From: Anaeromyxobacter soli
GTDB taxonomy: Bacteria > Myxococcota > Myxococcia > Myxococcales > Anaeromyxobacteraceae
Reading direction: 5' to 3'
Assembly (NCBI RefSeq): GCF_022808855.1
Contig: NZ_JAKZLF010000031.1
Location: 1-64,000, forward strand
DNA: 64,000 bases
The position numbers were made by a program, and so were the translations under genes. Of the stretch, positions 41,640 through 50,636 are shown piece after piece; position 1 is the first letter of the stretch; each line of letters starts with the position of its first letter. Below the pieces are notes generated by a model that did no database searches, was not told where the DNA came from, and saw only the letters and a program-made list of their open reading frames with translations.

Positions 41640-43250
41640 TCACCCGTGCCCCGGCCAGCGGCCCTGACCAGGCGGAGCCGCGACGATCCGCGCCGCGACC
41701 AGCGCACGCGTGAGCGCGATGTGCATTCGCGTCCCGAACCGCTTCACGCTCGGGTCCACGTCAGCCACCACGATGGCGGGACGCTCGAGCCCCTTCCAGC
41801 GCAGGAAGGTGTCGGCGACGAGTCGGTTCTCCATGTCCGGATCGTCCGCGTGGACGAATGCGTGTCGACCGATGCGCTCGCGCTGGTGTATGGCGTCCGA
41901 GGCGGTCTGCCCGCGCATTGATACGACCCCGATGTCGGCGAGCGTCAGTCCCTGCGAGAGCAGGCGATCGATCTCCTCCCCCACCCGGTCGACGATTTTC
42001 GCGGCGTCGGCGCACTCAACGAGCGCGAGGGTGCGGTCCTGCACCGCTGCTGCCAGCGCGTCCTCATCCGCCTTCTCGCCGGCGTAGAGCGCAGCGAGCG
42101 CGCCGACACCCGCCGGGCAGCGCTGCCCGCGCGTCAGCCGGAAGGTCGTCGCGAACAGGTCCGGGACCGGGGCGCGATCGGGCCAGAACCCCTGGCCGGG
42201 ATCGTGGAAGGCCCACAGCCGCGCGCCCTCGGCGAGCCCGCGGACGAGGTACCAGGCCTCGAAAGTGAGGTCCTGCCCCTCGTCGACGACGACGGCATCC
42301 CAGCGCGGCTCGCAGAGATCCGCCGCGCGCTCGTAGGTCGCCTGCCAGTACTCGTTCGCGGTGAGGTCGCCCTGCCGATTCGGACCGTCCGCCGCGTCGG
42401 CGATGGACTTCGCGAGCCCGCTCACCGTCTGGACCTCCACGCCGCTCCCGGCGAGCCGCACCTCCAGCCACTTGCGCAGCGGCTGCGTGAAGCACAGCAG
42501 GAGCACGCGCTTCCCCTCCCCCGCGTGGCGCCGCGCCGCCTCGACGGCGAGGAGCGTCTTGCCCGAGCCGGCGCCGCCGCGGACGAGCACGCGATCGTTG
42601 TCGAGGAGGCCCTCGAGCGCAGCCAGCTGGACGTCGTCGAGCGCGAACTGCCGCTCTCCGAGCGAGCGGAGCCGAGTGCCGAGCGAAAGCGCCGGGACCC
42701 ACGTCTCGCCCCACATCTGATGGAGCCGGTCCATCCAGCCGCCTCTGGCGGGTTGCGGCTCGGGCAAGGCGCGTTCCACGACGGCCGGGAGCGCCTCCGC
42801 CAGCCAGCGCAGCTGCATCCGTCCGAGGACGACGCCGCGAAGCGCGTCCTCCTGGGGTTGCGCGTCGAACTCCGTGTCCGGGAACACCAGCGCCGCCCCG
42901 AACGCCGGCGGCTTGCAGCTCCAGTCGACGAGACGGCGCTCGAGCTTCTTCACGAACCCGAGCGCCTGATCGAGGGGAGTCTTGTCGAACGGGATCCCGT
43001 TCGTGAACCAGCGCCCGTCGCGCTGCTCGATACGGCCGCCCTTCACCTCCAGGACCAGGAGGCCGCGCTGCGGGTGAGCAAGGACGAAGTCCCCCTCGCC
43101 GAGATAGTTCTTGCCGTCGCGAATACGCAGCGAATGCCAGGCGCTCCAGCCCGCCGGAATTCCTGCCTTCAGCGCCTTCCAGACGGCTCGCTCTGCTTCG
43201 GACTTCGCGGGGCGCGGCGCTTCGGCGGGGTTCAGGCGCGGGGGCGGCAC
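41640..43250 (-). CDS. NERD-domain UvrD-like helicase
   Basis: The 536-residue protein has an N-terminal NERD nuclease-related domain (LGEGDFVLAHPQRGLLVLEV, then KGG) and a helicase core with Walker A GGAGSGKT (about 223-230), motif II VDEGQDL (about 321), a QRCPAG segment and a C-terminal TFLRWKGLERPAIVV box followed by HIALTRA, typical of superfamily 1. It is probably a DNA helicase-nuclease of unknown biological role; similar proteins occur in DNA repair and in phage defence. The start is a GTG at 43250 with a poor ribosome site. It stands alone on this strand. Confidence 0.85.
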   Translation of the reverse strand: MPPPRLNPAEAPRPAKSEAERAVWKALKAGIPAGWSAWHSLRIRDGKNYLGEGDFVLAHPQRGLLVLEVKGGRIEQRDGRWFTNGIPFDKTPLDQALGFVKKLERRLVDWSCKPPAFGAALVFPDTEFDAQPQEDALRGVVLGRMQLRWLAEALPAVVERALPEPQPARGGWMDRLHQMWGETWVPALSLGTRLRSLGERQFALDDVQLAALEGLLDNDRVLVRGGAGSGKTLLAVEAARRHAGEGKRVLLLCFTQPLRKWLEVRLAGSGVEVQTVSGLAKSIADAADGPNRQGDLTANEYWQATYERAADLCEPRWDAVVVDEGQDLTFEAWYLVRGLAEGARLWAFHDPGQGFWPDRAPVPDLFATTFRLTRGQRCPAGVGALAALYAGEKADEDALAAAVQDRTLALVECADAAKIVDRVGEEIDRLLSQGLTLADIGVVSMRGQTASDAIHQRERIGRHAFVHADDPDMENRLVADTFLRWKGLERPAIVVADVDPSVKRFGTRMHIALTRALVAARIVAAPPGQGRWPGHG

Positions 43251-43406
43251 CGGGACAGGGTGCCAGAAGGCGGAAGCGAGTCAAACGGTGCTGGCCGAGA
43301 GTGCAATCAGGCGGAAGAGCGTCGTAGCGAACCCAAACCGCCGCGAACGTTCTCGGCACCGTGTTCGTCGACTCGGCCGTGTCCGTCGCTCGGGTATGCT
43401 TGTTCC

Positions 43407-43835
43407 ATGGCAGCAGGCAAAGCACTCCTCCTCGCCCTCTTCGCCTCCGCAGCGGCCCCCGTCGCCGCTCGCGCCGAGCTCGACGTACGCGTTGGCGGCC
43501 GCGCCTGGGCGACCATCGAGGACGACGGCACGGTTCGCGTGAACGGTCGCGGCGTCGGGCGCATCCAGCCGGACGGAACGGTGCAACGCGACGGGAGGAG
43601 CGTCGGGGACGTCGAGGACGACGGGACGATCCGCGCTTCCGGGAAGTTCATCGGTCGCGTGGAGCAGGACGGCACCGTGCGCCGGGGCGGCCGGGCCATG
43701 GGCGCCATCGAGGACGACGGAACGCTGCGCCTCGACGGCCGCGCGTGGGGGAGCGTCCGGAACTGCTGCGGCGACCCGGCGTCGAAGCGGACCATTGCTG
43801 CGTTGCTCGCGTTCTTCGCGGAGGGCTGGTTCTGA
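43407..43835 (+). CDS. secreted protein with five 16-residue repeats
   Basis: The 142-residue protein has a signal peptide (KALLLALFASAAAPVAARA) and then five exact 16-residue repeats of the form GRxxGxIEDDGTVRxx from about residue 30 to 110, followed by a short CC-containing C-terminus (RNCCGDP). The regular G-R...DGT pattern suggests a closed beta structure with one strand pair per repeat, as in proteins annotated as five-fold beta-flowers. Function unknown. A small gene follows 23 nt downstream. Confidence 0.7.
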   Translation: MAAGKALLLALFASAAAPVAARAELDVRVGGRAWATIEDDGTVRVNGRGVGRIQPDGTVQRDGRSVGDVEDDGTIRASGKFIGRVEQDGTVRRGGRAMGAIEDDGTLRLDGRAWGSVRNCCGDPASKRTIAALLAFFAEGWF

Positions 43836-43858
43836 CATCCCGCACAGGAGGCTCAACG

Positions 43859-44170
43859 GTGTTGAACGATCCCGACTCCACGAAGAAGCTCGAACTAGTG
43901 CGTGTTCAAGGACCGACCGCGATAAATGTCGACGCAGCTATCGATGACAAGGGCGATCTGGTCCTGTCCGGGCAGGACATCGGACGGGCGCCCCGGGAGG
44001 TCTTCGGGAGGGGCGACCTCGAGTATTTCCTGAAGGTCCGCCACGAGCACAAGGACGCCCTTCTCCTCGCGTTGCTCGAGCGGCTCTACCGAGACGACGC
44101 TTGCGCCGTGAGCCGGCTCAGGGAGCTGCTCGAGGCGAAGGGGATACCGGGCGAGTTCTTCAGCTTCTAG
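43859..44170 (+). CDS. small unknown protein, 103 aa
   Basis: GTG start at 43859 with a strong AGGAGG 7 nt upstream. The product has a beta-rich N-terminal half (LVRVQGPTAINVDAAIDDKG, then DLVLSGQDIG) and a helical C-terminal half (HKDALLLALLERLYRDD). It follows the repeat protein closely and is probably in the same operon. No family recognised. Confidence 0.65.
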   Translation: MLNDPDSTKKLELVRVQGPTAINVDAAIDDKGDLVLSGQDIGRAPREVFGRGDLEYFLKVRHEHKDALLLALLERLYRDDACAVSRLRELLEAKGIPGEFFSF

Positions 44171-44237
44171 GTCTGCACCGAAAAGCCACGCCACCCTGAC
44201 GCAATGACCGGGCTCTCGAGGAGGTGCGTCGCCGTCG

Positions 44238-45155
44238 TCAGCGGCGGGCGCCGGCCCGCCCCGTCTCCTCGCGTGCCTTCTCGTACCAGCGCACTCCCGC
44301 GGCGGAGCTGGCCTCGAGCTCGGCGATGACCTGCGCGCCGAGGAGCAGGATGACGAAGACGATCTCGAGTGAGACCAGGACGACGACGACGGTCGCGAGC
44401 GATCCGTAGAGCACGTTCACCATCGAGAGGTTGGTGAAGAAGTAGACCATGAACAACGCGGTGAGCCGCCATAGCGCCGCCGCGGCCAGACCTCCGACGA
44501 ACGCGCGCCGAGCGGAGATCCTGACCACCGGCAGGACGCGGTATATGCCGGCGAAGACGGCAACCAGCCCCAGGAACCCCGACGCCCGCAGGAGCAGCTT
44601 GATCCCGGACGCGAGCGGGCGCTGCAGGCCGAACATCCGCAGGTGGTGCTCGCCGAGGGCGTCGACGGCGGCGGTGAGCACGGTGACGCCCAGGAGCGCG
44701 ACCATCAGCACCAGCATGAACAGATAGGGAAGCAGGGCCGAGACCCAGATGCTCCGGTGCGCGGCGTGGCCCGACGAGTGGAAGATCGCGGCGACTGCCT
44801 GCTCCAGCATTCGAAACGCGATCGAGCTGAAGAAGAGCATGCTCACCACGCTGAGCGCGCGGGTCGGCGCCTCGGTCTCGAGGAACGTCCGCGCAGCCTG
44901 CAGGACGGCGTCCGCGTGCTGAGGGACGAGGGCCGTGAGCTCCGGGCGCAGGATGTCGATGATTCGAGCCTCGTCGAACACGATCGAGAGCGCCGCCACC
45001 ACCAGCGTCAGGAAGGGCACGAGCGAGAGCAGCGCGTTGTAGCCGACCCCGCCGGCGAGCAGGATGCCGCGGTTGCGCGAGAACGCGCGCAGGGTTCGCC
45101 CTGCGAAGCGCAGCAGCCGCGTGACCCAGCTCGACGCGTCACCCACCGGACTCAT
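44238..45155 (-). CDS. YihY/BrkB-family membrane protein
   Basis: A 305-residue integral membrane protein with about six hydrophobic helices (for example LLPYLFMLVLMVALLGVTVL and GSLATVVVVLVSLEIVFVIL) and the family hallmark AGGVGYNALLSLVPFLT near the N-terminus, plus GRTLRAFSRNRG just before it. Often misnamed ribonuclease BN; the true function is unknown, perhaps transport. The ATG at 45155 has GAGGTGAGG upstream. Confidence 0.9.
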   Translation of the reverse strand: MSPVGDASSWVTRLLRFAGRTLRAFSRNRGILLAGGVGYNALLSLVPFLTLVVAALSIVFDEARIIDILRPELTALVPQHADAVLQAARTFLETEAPTRALSVVSMLFFSSIAFRMLEQAVAAIFHSSGHAAHRSIWVSALLPYLFMLVLMVALLGVTVLTAAVDALGEHHLRMFGLQRPLASGIKLLLRASGFLGLVAVFAGIYRVLPVVRISARRAFVGGLAAAALWRLTALFMVYFFTNLSMVNVLYGSLATVVVVLVSLEIVFVILLLGAQVIAELEASSAAGVRWYEKAREETGRAGARR

Positions 45156-45629
45156 GGCCTCACCTCGCCGTCGTCTCCTACTCGGATGAGCACGGGCCCG
45201 ACTCCTTGCACAGGCATGCGACGGGTGGCCACGCGAAGGACGGGTCGAGGACGAAACGGACCGCAACTGCGGCGTTTCGGCACGGTTCCGCCGCGATCAC
45301 TACCGCGAGCCGGGGGCTTCACCGAGATCGAGCCCGAAGGCGACTGGCCGAGGACGAGGCTTCACGGTCCGGCGCAGCACGCAACGGCAAGCAGCGGGCA
45401 GCTCAGGAGAGCGACCGCCGGTCTGCCCGGCCGGAGTCGGGGCGATCGCAGAGCGTGTTCGTGCGTCCGACGTTCGGGGCGGCGCAGGTTCCAGCCCCTG
45501 CTGAGAGGAGCAAGTTCGTTCCGCTCGGCGCAGGCTCAGGGCGTATGACACGCAGTGACCGCGCACCTCGGAGGACCTGAGGTGCGAGGCCCCCGCGTCG
45601 GTGAGAGGGTTCGCCCCAGGGTTCACGCC
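45156..45629. other. divergent spacer, 474 bp
   Basis: Lies between the YihY and AI-2E family genes. No gene, repeat or clear promoter element was recognised. Confidence 0.5.
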
Positions 45630-46679
45630 ATGGCGACTGCCGAGCCGCAGCACCCCCGGTCCCAGGTGAGCCTCACGACGGTGTTCACCGTCTGCTTCGG
45701 GGTCGTCTTGGTGGTCGGCCTCGTCTTCTTCCTGATGAGGACCCGGGTCGCCCTGACGCTCGTCCTCGGCAGCGCGATGGCGGCGGTCGCGATGGATCAT
45801 GCGGTCGACGCGCTGGCGCGCCGGGGCCTGCGCCGGAGCTGGGCGATCGCCGCCGTGATGGTCGTGGTGACGGCGCTCCTCGTCGGGCTAGGGTTCCTCC
45901 TGGTTCCACCGATGGTGCATCAAGGGAGGGCGCTCGCCGCCGAGCTGCCAGCTCTGTGGGAGAAGCTGCAGCACACCCCCTGGTTCCTGCGCCTCGACGC
46001 CGGACTGCACCTGCAGGAGCGGCTGCGCGAGTCCGGCCCCGCCGCGGTCGGCGCGGTGAACCCGCTCCTCGCCGCGATCGGCGGCGCGGTCACCGCGTTC
46101 GGAGGGCTCCTCGCCTTCCTCTTCCTCGCCATCTTCATGCTGGTGTTCGGGCGCGATCTCGTGACGGCGCTCCTCGCGGAGCTGACCCCCGTTCATCGCG
46201 AGCGCTACGAGCGCATGGCGGCGAAGGTCTACCGCTCGGTGGGCGGCTACCTCGGCGGCCTGCTCGGGATCTGCGCCATCAACGCGGTCCTCACGACGAC
46301 GTTCCTCGTCATCGCCCGGGTGCCGTTCTTCCTTCCACTCGGCATCCTGAGCGGCACCTCGAGCCTCGTCCCGTATGCGGGCCCGCTCGTGGTCGGAACG
46401 GTCATCACGCTCTTCGCGCTCGTCACCGGCGGCGCATGGACCGCGCTGGCGGCCGCGATCTACTTCGTGATCTACGGACAGCTGGAGGGGAACGTCCTCG
46501 CGCCCTTCATCTACCGCCGCACGGCGCACGTGAACCCGCTCGTGACCCTCCTCGCCATCCTGTTCCTGGTGGAGTTCATGGGCGTGGTGGGGGCCGTGGT
46601 CGCGGTGCCGCTCGCCGCGGCAGCGCAGGTCGTCATCGCCGAGCTCGTGACGGTCCGTCGCAGAGGGCGCGTCTCCTGA
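45630..46679 (+). CDS. AI-2E-family transporter
   Basis: A 349-residue membrane protein with the typical AI-2E exporter layout: N-terminal hydrophobic pairs (TVCFGVVLVVGLVFFL), a soluble segment, then helices including VGGYLGGLLGICAINAVLTT and the conserved LGILSGTSSLVPYAGPLV and YGQLEGNVLAPFIYRR. Members export small signals or act as sodium/proton antiporters; the substrate here is unknown. The ATG at 45630 has a weak AGGG site. Confidence 0.9.
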   Translation: MATAEPQHPRSQVSLTTVFTVCFGVVLVVGLVFFLMRTRVALTLVLGSAMAAVAMDHAVDALARRGLRRSWAIAAVMVVVTALLVGLGFLLVPPMVHQGRALAAELPALWEKLQHTPWFLRLDAGLHLQERLRESGPAAVGAVNPLLAAIGGAVTAFGGLLAFLFLAIFMLVFGRDLVTALLAELTPVHRERYERMAAKVYRSVGGYLGGLLGICAINAVLTTTFLVIARVPFFLPLGILSGTSSLVPYAGPLVVGTVITLFALVTGGAWTALAAAIYFVIYGQLEGNVLAPFIYRRTAHVNPLVTLLAILFLVEFMGVVGAVVAVPLAAAAQVVIAELVTVRRRGRVS

Positions 46680-46803
46680 CGGAGGTCGCCGCTATCAGGG
46701 CGTCACCTCGCGCTCGCGCGCCTTCTCGGAAGACGTGCTCGCGCGCAGCGCCGCGGAGCGGGCTCGCGACCTCGCGGTTGGCCACGAAGTCGTCGACCGC
46801 GAC

Positions 46804-47421
46804 TCACGTCCTCACGGCGAGCGTCGGCTTCTTGGGCAGGTGACGCAGGCCCATCCACGCCAGCGCCGCGAGGTGATTCGCGACCTCGTCGACGCTGGGC
46901 TCGCGGGTCTCGGTCCACCACTGGCCGACCGACGTCACCATCCCGATGAGGGCGTGCGCGTAGATGGGCGCGGCCTTCGGGTCGTACCCCGCGTCCTTGA
47001 ACGTCGCGGTGAAGATGTCGCCGACGCGCTCCGCCACGTCGTTGAGGAGGCTCGACATGCCACCCGTCGCCGAGGCGGCGGGCGCACCGTGCGCCAGGAC
47101 GGCGAATCCGTCGGGGTGATCCCTCACGTACGTGAGGAAGGCCAGCGCCGAGCGCTCGACGCGCTGGCGCGGCGAGCCCGTCCCGATGGCCTCGGCGATC
47201 CGCCGCACCACGTACTCCATCTCGCGATCGACCACGACCGCGTAGAGCCCCTCCTTCCCACCGAAGTGCTCGTAGATGATGGGTTTGGAGATCTTCGCGT
47301 GCTCCGCGATCTCCTCGACCGACGTCGCCTCGTACCCGCGCTTCGCGAACACCGCGCGCCCCACGTCGATGAGCTGGGCGCGACGGGCCGCCGCGGTGAG
47401 TCGTCGACCCCGTTCAGACAT
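46804..47421 (-). CDS. TetR-family regulator
   Basis: A 205-residue TetR regulator with the N-terminal helix-turn-helix (FAKRGYEATSVEEIAEHAKI, then SKPIIYEHFGGKEGLY) and a helical ligand domain. It is divergent from the flavoenzyme gene at 47637, and related palindromic sites lie in front of both genes, so it probably represses itself and that enzyme and is released by a small hydrophobic ligand. Confidence 0.88.
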   Translation of the reverse strand: MSERGRRLTAAARRAQLIDVGRAVFAKRGYEATSVEEIAEHAKISKPIIYEHFGGKEGLYAVVVDREMEYVVRRIAEAIGTGSPRQRVERSALAFLTYVRDHPDGFAVLAHGAPAASATGGMSSLLNDVAERVGDIFTATFKDAGYDPKAAPIYAHALIGMVTSVGQWWTETREPSVDEVANHLAALAWMGLRHLPKKPTLAVRT

Positions 47422-47443
47422 GGGAGGATCGTATTACCACTAA

Positions 47444-47462
47444 GTAACCTACTCAATCGTAA
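47444..47462. promoter_or_regulatory. TetR operator-like site 1
   Basis: GTAACCTACTCAATCGTAA, 22 bp upstream of the TetR gene start. It shares AACCTACT...GTAA with site 2. Confidence 0.6.
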
Positions 47463-47523
47463 GGGCACCTGGACGCTCGCACCCTCGCATCGGTGTGCCC
47501 CTTGCGCCGGACGGCTGCGCTTG

Positions 47524-47554
47524 TTACGGTATGGTAACCTACTGGACAGTAACC
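47524..47554. promoter_or_regulatory. TetR operator-like site 2
   Basis: TACTG-GA-CAGTA is a palindrome inside AACCTACTGGACAGTAAC; GTTAC-N6-GTAAC (47523-47538) adds further half-sites. It ends 82 bp upstream of the flavoenzyme start. Confidence 0.6.
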
Positions 47555-47636
47555 CGTACGCGCCGCGGCGCTCCGGCCTGCGCCGGGCGCTCCGAGCCGC
47601 CGCGGCATCGACTCGCCTCACCAGCACGGAGCGGAC

Positions 47637-48821
47637 ATGCGAATCGAAGACGCAACCCCGGGGACGAAGCCTCGCCCGGGATCCCGGCCCGTCCTTCCGC
47701 CACTCTTCGTGAAGGGCAAGAAGCTCAACGTGCCCATCGTGCAGGGGGGCATGGGCGTCGGCGTGTCGCTTCACCCCCTCGCCGGCGCGGTCGCCCGCGA
47801 GGGCGGGCTCGGCGTCGTGTCGAGCGCGGCCATCGATCGGGTGGTCTCGAAGCGGCTGGGCAGGAAGGTCGGCACGTACGAGGCGGTCCGCGAGGAGATC
47901 GCCGCGTCCAGGTCCCAGGGCGGCCTCGCGGGCATCAACATCATGGTCGCCCTGCAGCGCGACTTCGCGGACTCGGTCCGGGGCGCCATCGACGCCGGCG
48001 CGGACGCCATCATCTCCGGCGCCGGTCTGCCGACGTCGCTGCCCGCCATCCAGGCGCCGCGCGACACCGCCCTCATCCCGATCGTCTCCTCGGCTCGCGC
48101 CCTCGAGATCATCATCAAGAAGTGGGAGAAGCTCGGCTACCGCCCGGACGCCGTCGTGCTCGAGGGCCCGCTGGCGGGCGGCCACCTCGGCTTCAAGTTC
48201 GACGAGATCGGCCTGCCCTCGAATACGCTCGAGGCACTGCTCCCGCCCGTGAAGGACATGGCGCGCCGGCACGGTGACTTCCCCGTGATCGCCGCCGGCG
48301 GCATCTTCACGCACGACGACATCGTCAGCATCCTCCGGCAAGGCGCCGACGGGGTGCAGATGGGGACGCGCTTCCTCGCGACGGAGGAGAGCACCGCCGA
48401 CGACGCCTACAAGCAGGCGGTCGTGAACGCGACCCAGGACGACATCGTGGTGACCCGCGATCCCGGGTCGCCGTGCGGCCTCCCGTTCAGGGTCCTGAAG
48501 CAGTCGCCGATGTTCCGCGCCACGCTGGAGGGGAGGCGCAAGCCGGCCTGCAACAAGGGGTACGTGCTGCTCAAGGACGGCGACGGCAAGTTCAATCGCT
48601 GCCTCGCAAAGGAAGACGGCGATCACTACTTCTGCATCTGCAACGGGCTGCTCAGCTCGGCGGGCTACAACCCCGAGGACGAGGAGCCGCTCTACACCGT
48701 CGGCAGCAACGCCTATCGCGTCGAGGGCGTCGTGCCGGTGAAGGCGCTCATGGACGAGCTGCGCGGCGTCGCAACGTCGCGCGCCCGCGCTGGGGACGCC
48801 TGCTTCGCCGCCGGAAATTGA
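47637..48821 (+). CDS. nitronate monooxygenase-like flavin oxidoreductase
   Basis: The 394-residue protein has the FMN-binding TIM barrel of the nitronate monooxygenase/2-nitropropane dioxygenase family: IVQGGMGVGVSLHPLAGAVA near the N-terminus, GGLGVVSS, INIMVAL, the GPLAGGHLGFK glycine-rich active-site loop, and VIAAGGIFTHDDI with ADGVQMGTRFLATEES for phosphate binding. It should oxidise nitroalkanes or reduce quinones or enoyl substrates. After the barrel there is an unusual extension with six Cys (ACNKG, RCLAKE, YFCICNG), which might hold a metal. Probably controlled by the divergent TetR regulator. Confidence 0.88.
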   Translation: MRIEDATPGTKPRPGSRPVLPPLFVKGKKLNVPIVQGGMGVGVSLHPLAGAVAREGGLGVVSSAAIDRVVSKRLGRKVGTYEAVREEIAASRSQGGLAGINIMVALQRDFADSVRGAIDAGADAIISGAGLPTSLPAIQAPRDTALIPIVSSARALEIIIKKWEKLGYRPDAVVLEGPLAGGHLGFKFDEIGLPSNTLEALLPPVKDMARRHGDFPVIAAGGIFTHDDIVSILRQGADGVQMGTRFLATEESTADDAYKQAVVNATQDDIVVTRDPGSPCGLPFRVLKQSPMFRATLEGRRKPACNKGYVLLKDGDGKFNRCLAKEDGDHYFCICNGLLSSAGYNPEDEEPLYTVGSNAYRVEGVVPVKALMDELRGVATSRARAGDACFAAGN

Positions 48822-48863
48822 GCTCCGCTGCGGCAGGTGGTCCCCGCCGATGCGTGCGCGCCG

Positions 48864-50306
48864 TCACCCCGGCAGGTCGATCTCGACCGAGGTCAACGGA
48901 CGGGTCACGTCGAGGCTCCACGAGGTGATCGACGCGTAACACACGAGGGAACGCGCGAGGTCGAGCTCGCGCAACGCCTCGCGCGCGGTCGCCTCGGAGG
49001 AGAAGACCCCCAGCACGCGCGTCACCGGCCCCGTGACGCCGTCCTCCTCGTACTGCACCACGAACGCGCAGGCAGGCTTCGCGGTCTCAGCCTGAGCCAC
49101 GGCGGCTTCGCGCGCGGCGCATCGCGCCAGCACCGACGCGCTCTCGGTTGCGAGGAGGAGGAGGCGCGCGCGGTCGCCTGGCGTGAACGCACGCTCTTTC
49201 GGAAACGCGATCGAGAGCACCGCGTGGTCGCGGTCCTCGTCCGGAACAGGGACTCCCAGCCAGGCGCCGGCGCCGCGGGCGAGCAACGCCGCGGAGGTCT
49301 CCGGAAAGCGCACGGCCAGCTCCTTCGGATCGAGCCAGAGCGGCTCCTCGAGGCTTGCCACCTCCGCCTCGGCACCCTGCGGCCCCGCTCCGTCTCGGCC
49401 TCCGCCAGCGACCTCTCGCCGCGTCAACTCCACGCCGAGAGCGCCGAATGCGTCAGGACCGAAGTCCACGAGCGCAGCGACGACGTCCTTCGCGGTCTCC
49501 GCGCCGAACAGCGCGGTGGTGAATGGCTGGACGCGCTCGAGATCGTCTGCCGCGTGCACCGCGATCACCGCCTCCGCCTCGGCGCGCGCTCGCGCGAAGC
49601 GCTCCCGCTCGTACAGGTGAGTGCGATCCTCGAACTGCTTGTCGCTGCGGCGCTGCCGGACCCCGCACGCAGCGAGCGCCTTCTCCGAGGCGTTCGCGCG
49701 TGCGCGCTCCTGGGTGAAGAGACTTCCTCGCGCGAGCGCGTTCCCGCATGCTGCCGCGACCTCGCCAAGAAATGCGCGCGCGTGGGGGTCGAACTCCTGC
49801 TCCGCGTCGAACGAGAGGGTCAGGACTCCGTTCGTCTCATCGTCCGCGACGAGAGGCAGGAATGCCCACGACGCGCCGAAGGGTCCCCCGGTGAGCGCGT
49901 CGAACGCGATGCCCGGGTAGTGCTGCGGTGCTTCCGCCAGCGAGCTGATCCAGAGCGGCGCGCCGGCGCGGGCGGCATGCTGCTCTGGACCCGTCGAGCC
50001 GACCGAGGCCTCTTCCTCGTCGCGACGTGTCGCCGCAGCTCCCGTCGCCTCGGCGACCAACGCGAGCGTGGCGTCATCGCGCAGCTCCATGACCTGCGTG
50101 ACGGACGCGCCGGTGAGCGCGCCCGCTCGTTCGGCCGCGATGAGGGCGATGTCCGCGTGCTCGCAGGCAACGGCGAGCGCTCGAGACAGGTCGAGCAGCC
50201 GAGCGAGGTCGTCCGGGGTGAGCACCGCCCCGTTCTTCAGCGTGGCGTCCTCGGCGACGTGCGCAGCCGAGCTCGCGCGATCGCGCTGAGCGTGAGTCGT
50301 CGCCAT
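48864..50306 (-). CDS. double-GAF-domain sensory protein
   Basis: The 480-residue protein contains two GAF-like regions (about 50-200 and 265-410), each with the SWAFLPLVADDETNGVLTLS or GAWLGVPVPDEDRDHAVLSI type of strand pattern and a following EVAAACGNALAR-type helix, joined by a helical linker. No kinase, cyclase or DNA-binding domain is visible, so it is a stand-alone sensor or scaffold. The C-terminus (VVQYEEDGVTGPVTRVLGVF) is a separate small domain. The ATG at 50306 has GGGAG upstream; the longer frame is His/Arg-rich noise. Confidence 0.7.
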   Translation of the reverse strand: MATTHAQRDRASSAAHVAEDATLKNGAVLTPDDLARLLDLSRALAVACEHADIALIAAERAGALTGASVTQVMELRDDATLALVAEATGAAATRRDEEEASVGSTGPEQHAARAGAPLWISSLAEAPQHYPGIAFDALTGGPFGASWAFLPLVADDETNGVLTLSFDAEQEFDPHARAFLGEVAAACGNALARGSLFTQERARANASEKALAACGVRQRRSDKQFEDRTHLYERERFARARAEAEAVIAVHAADDLERVQPFTTALFGAETAKDVVAALVDFGPDAFGALGVELTRREVAGGGRDGAGPQGAEAEVASLEEPLWLDPKELAVRFPETSAALLARGAGAWLGVPVPDEDRDHAVLSIAFPKERAFTPGDRARLLLLATESASVLARCAAREAAVAQAETAKPACAFVVQYEEDGVTGPVTRVLGVFSSEATAREALRELDLARSLVCYASITSWSLDVTRPLTSVEIDLPG

Positions 50307-50636
50307 GTGCTGGCTCCCGGGAGCCGCCACGGCGCGAGCGAGATGCGGGTGAGGGGCGACTGCTGCTGGATGTATATGCGTCGGCGCGCGGCGCTGCCGC
50401 CTCTTCTCGTCGTCTCTGCTGCGCACGGGCTCTGGAGACTCGTGGCGCACGCACTGCGACGCGGCTCTGCCGCCAGTGGCGCGCCGCAGTGATGTCCGGG
50501 ATCGTCGGCGAGAGCCGAACGAGGCAACCCGCCGCGCTTGCCTGCCTTCGGCGAACCGCGCTGGAGCGAATATCGCAGGGGCGCCGCGACGAACGTCCCG
50601 TTAGACTGATGCCATCAGCCCCGCCGCATCGTCCCG
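50307..50636. other. divergent spacer, 330 bp
   Basis: Between the GAF and glucan-synthase genes. No element recognised. Confidence 0.5.

Noticed and set aside
44171..44237. Intrinsic terminator between the convergent genes at 44170 and 44238
   Set aside because: No stable stem with a T-run could be found by eye in this 67-bp gap.
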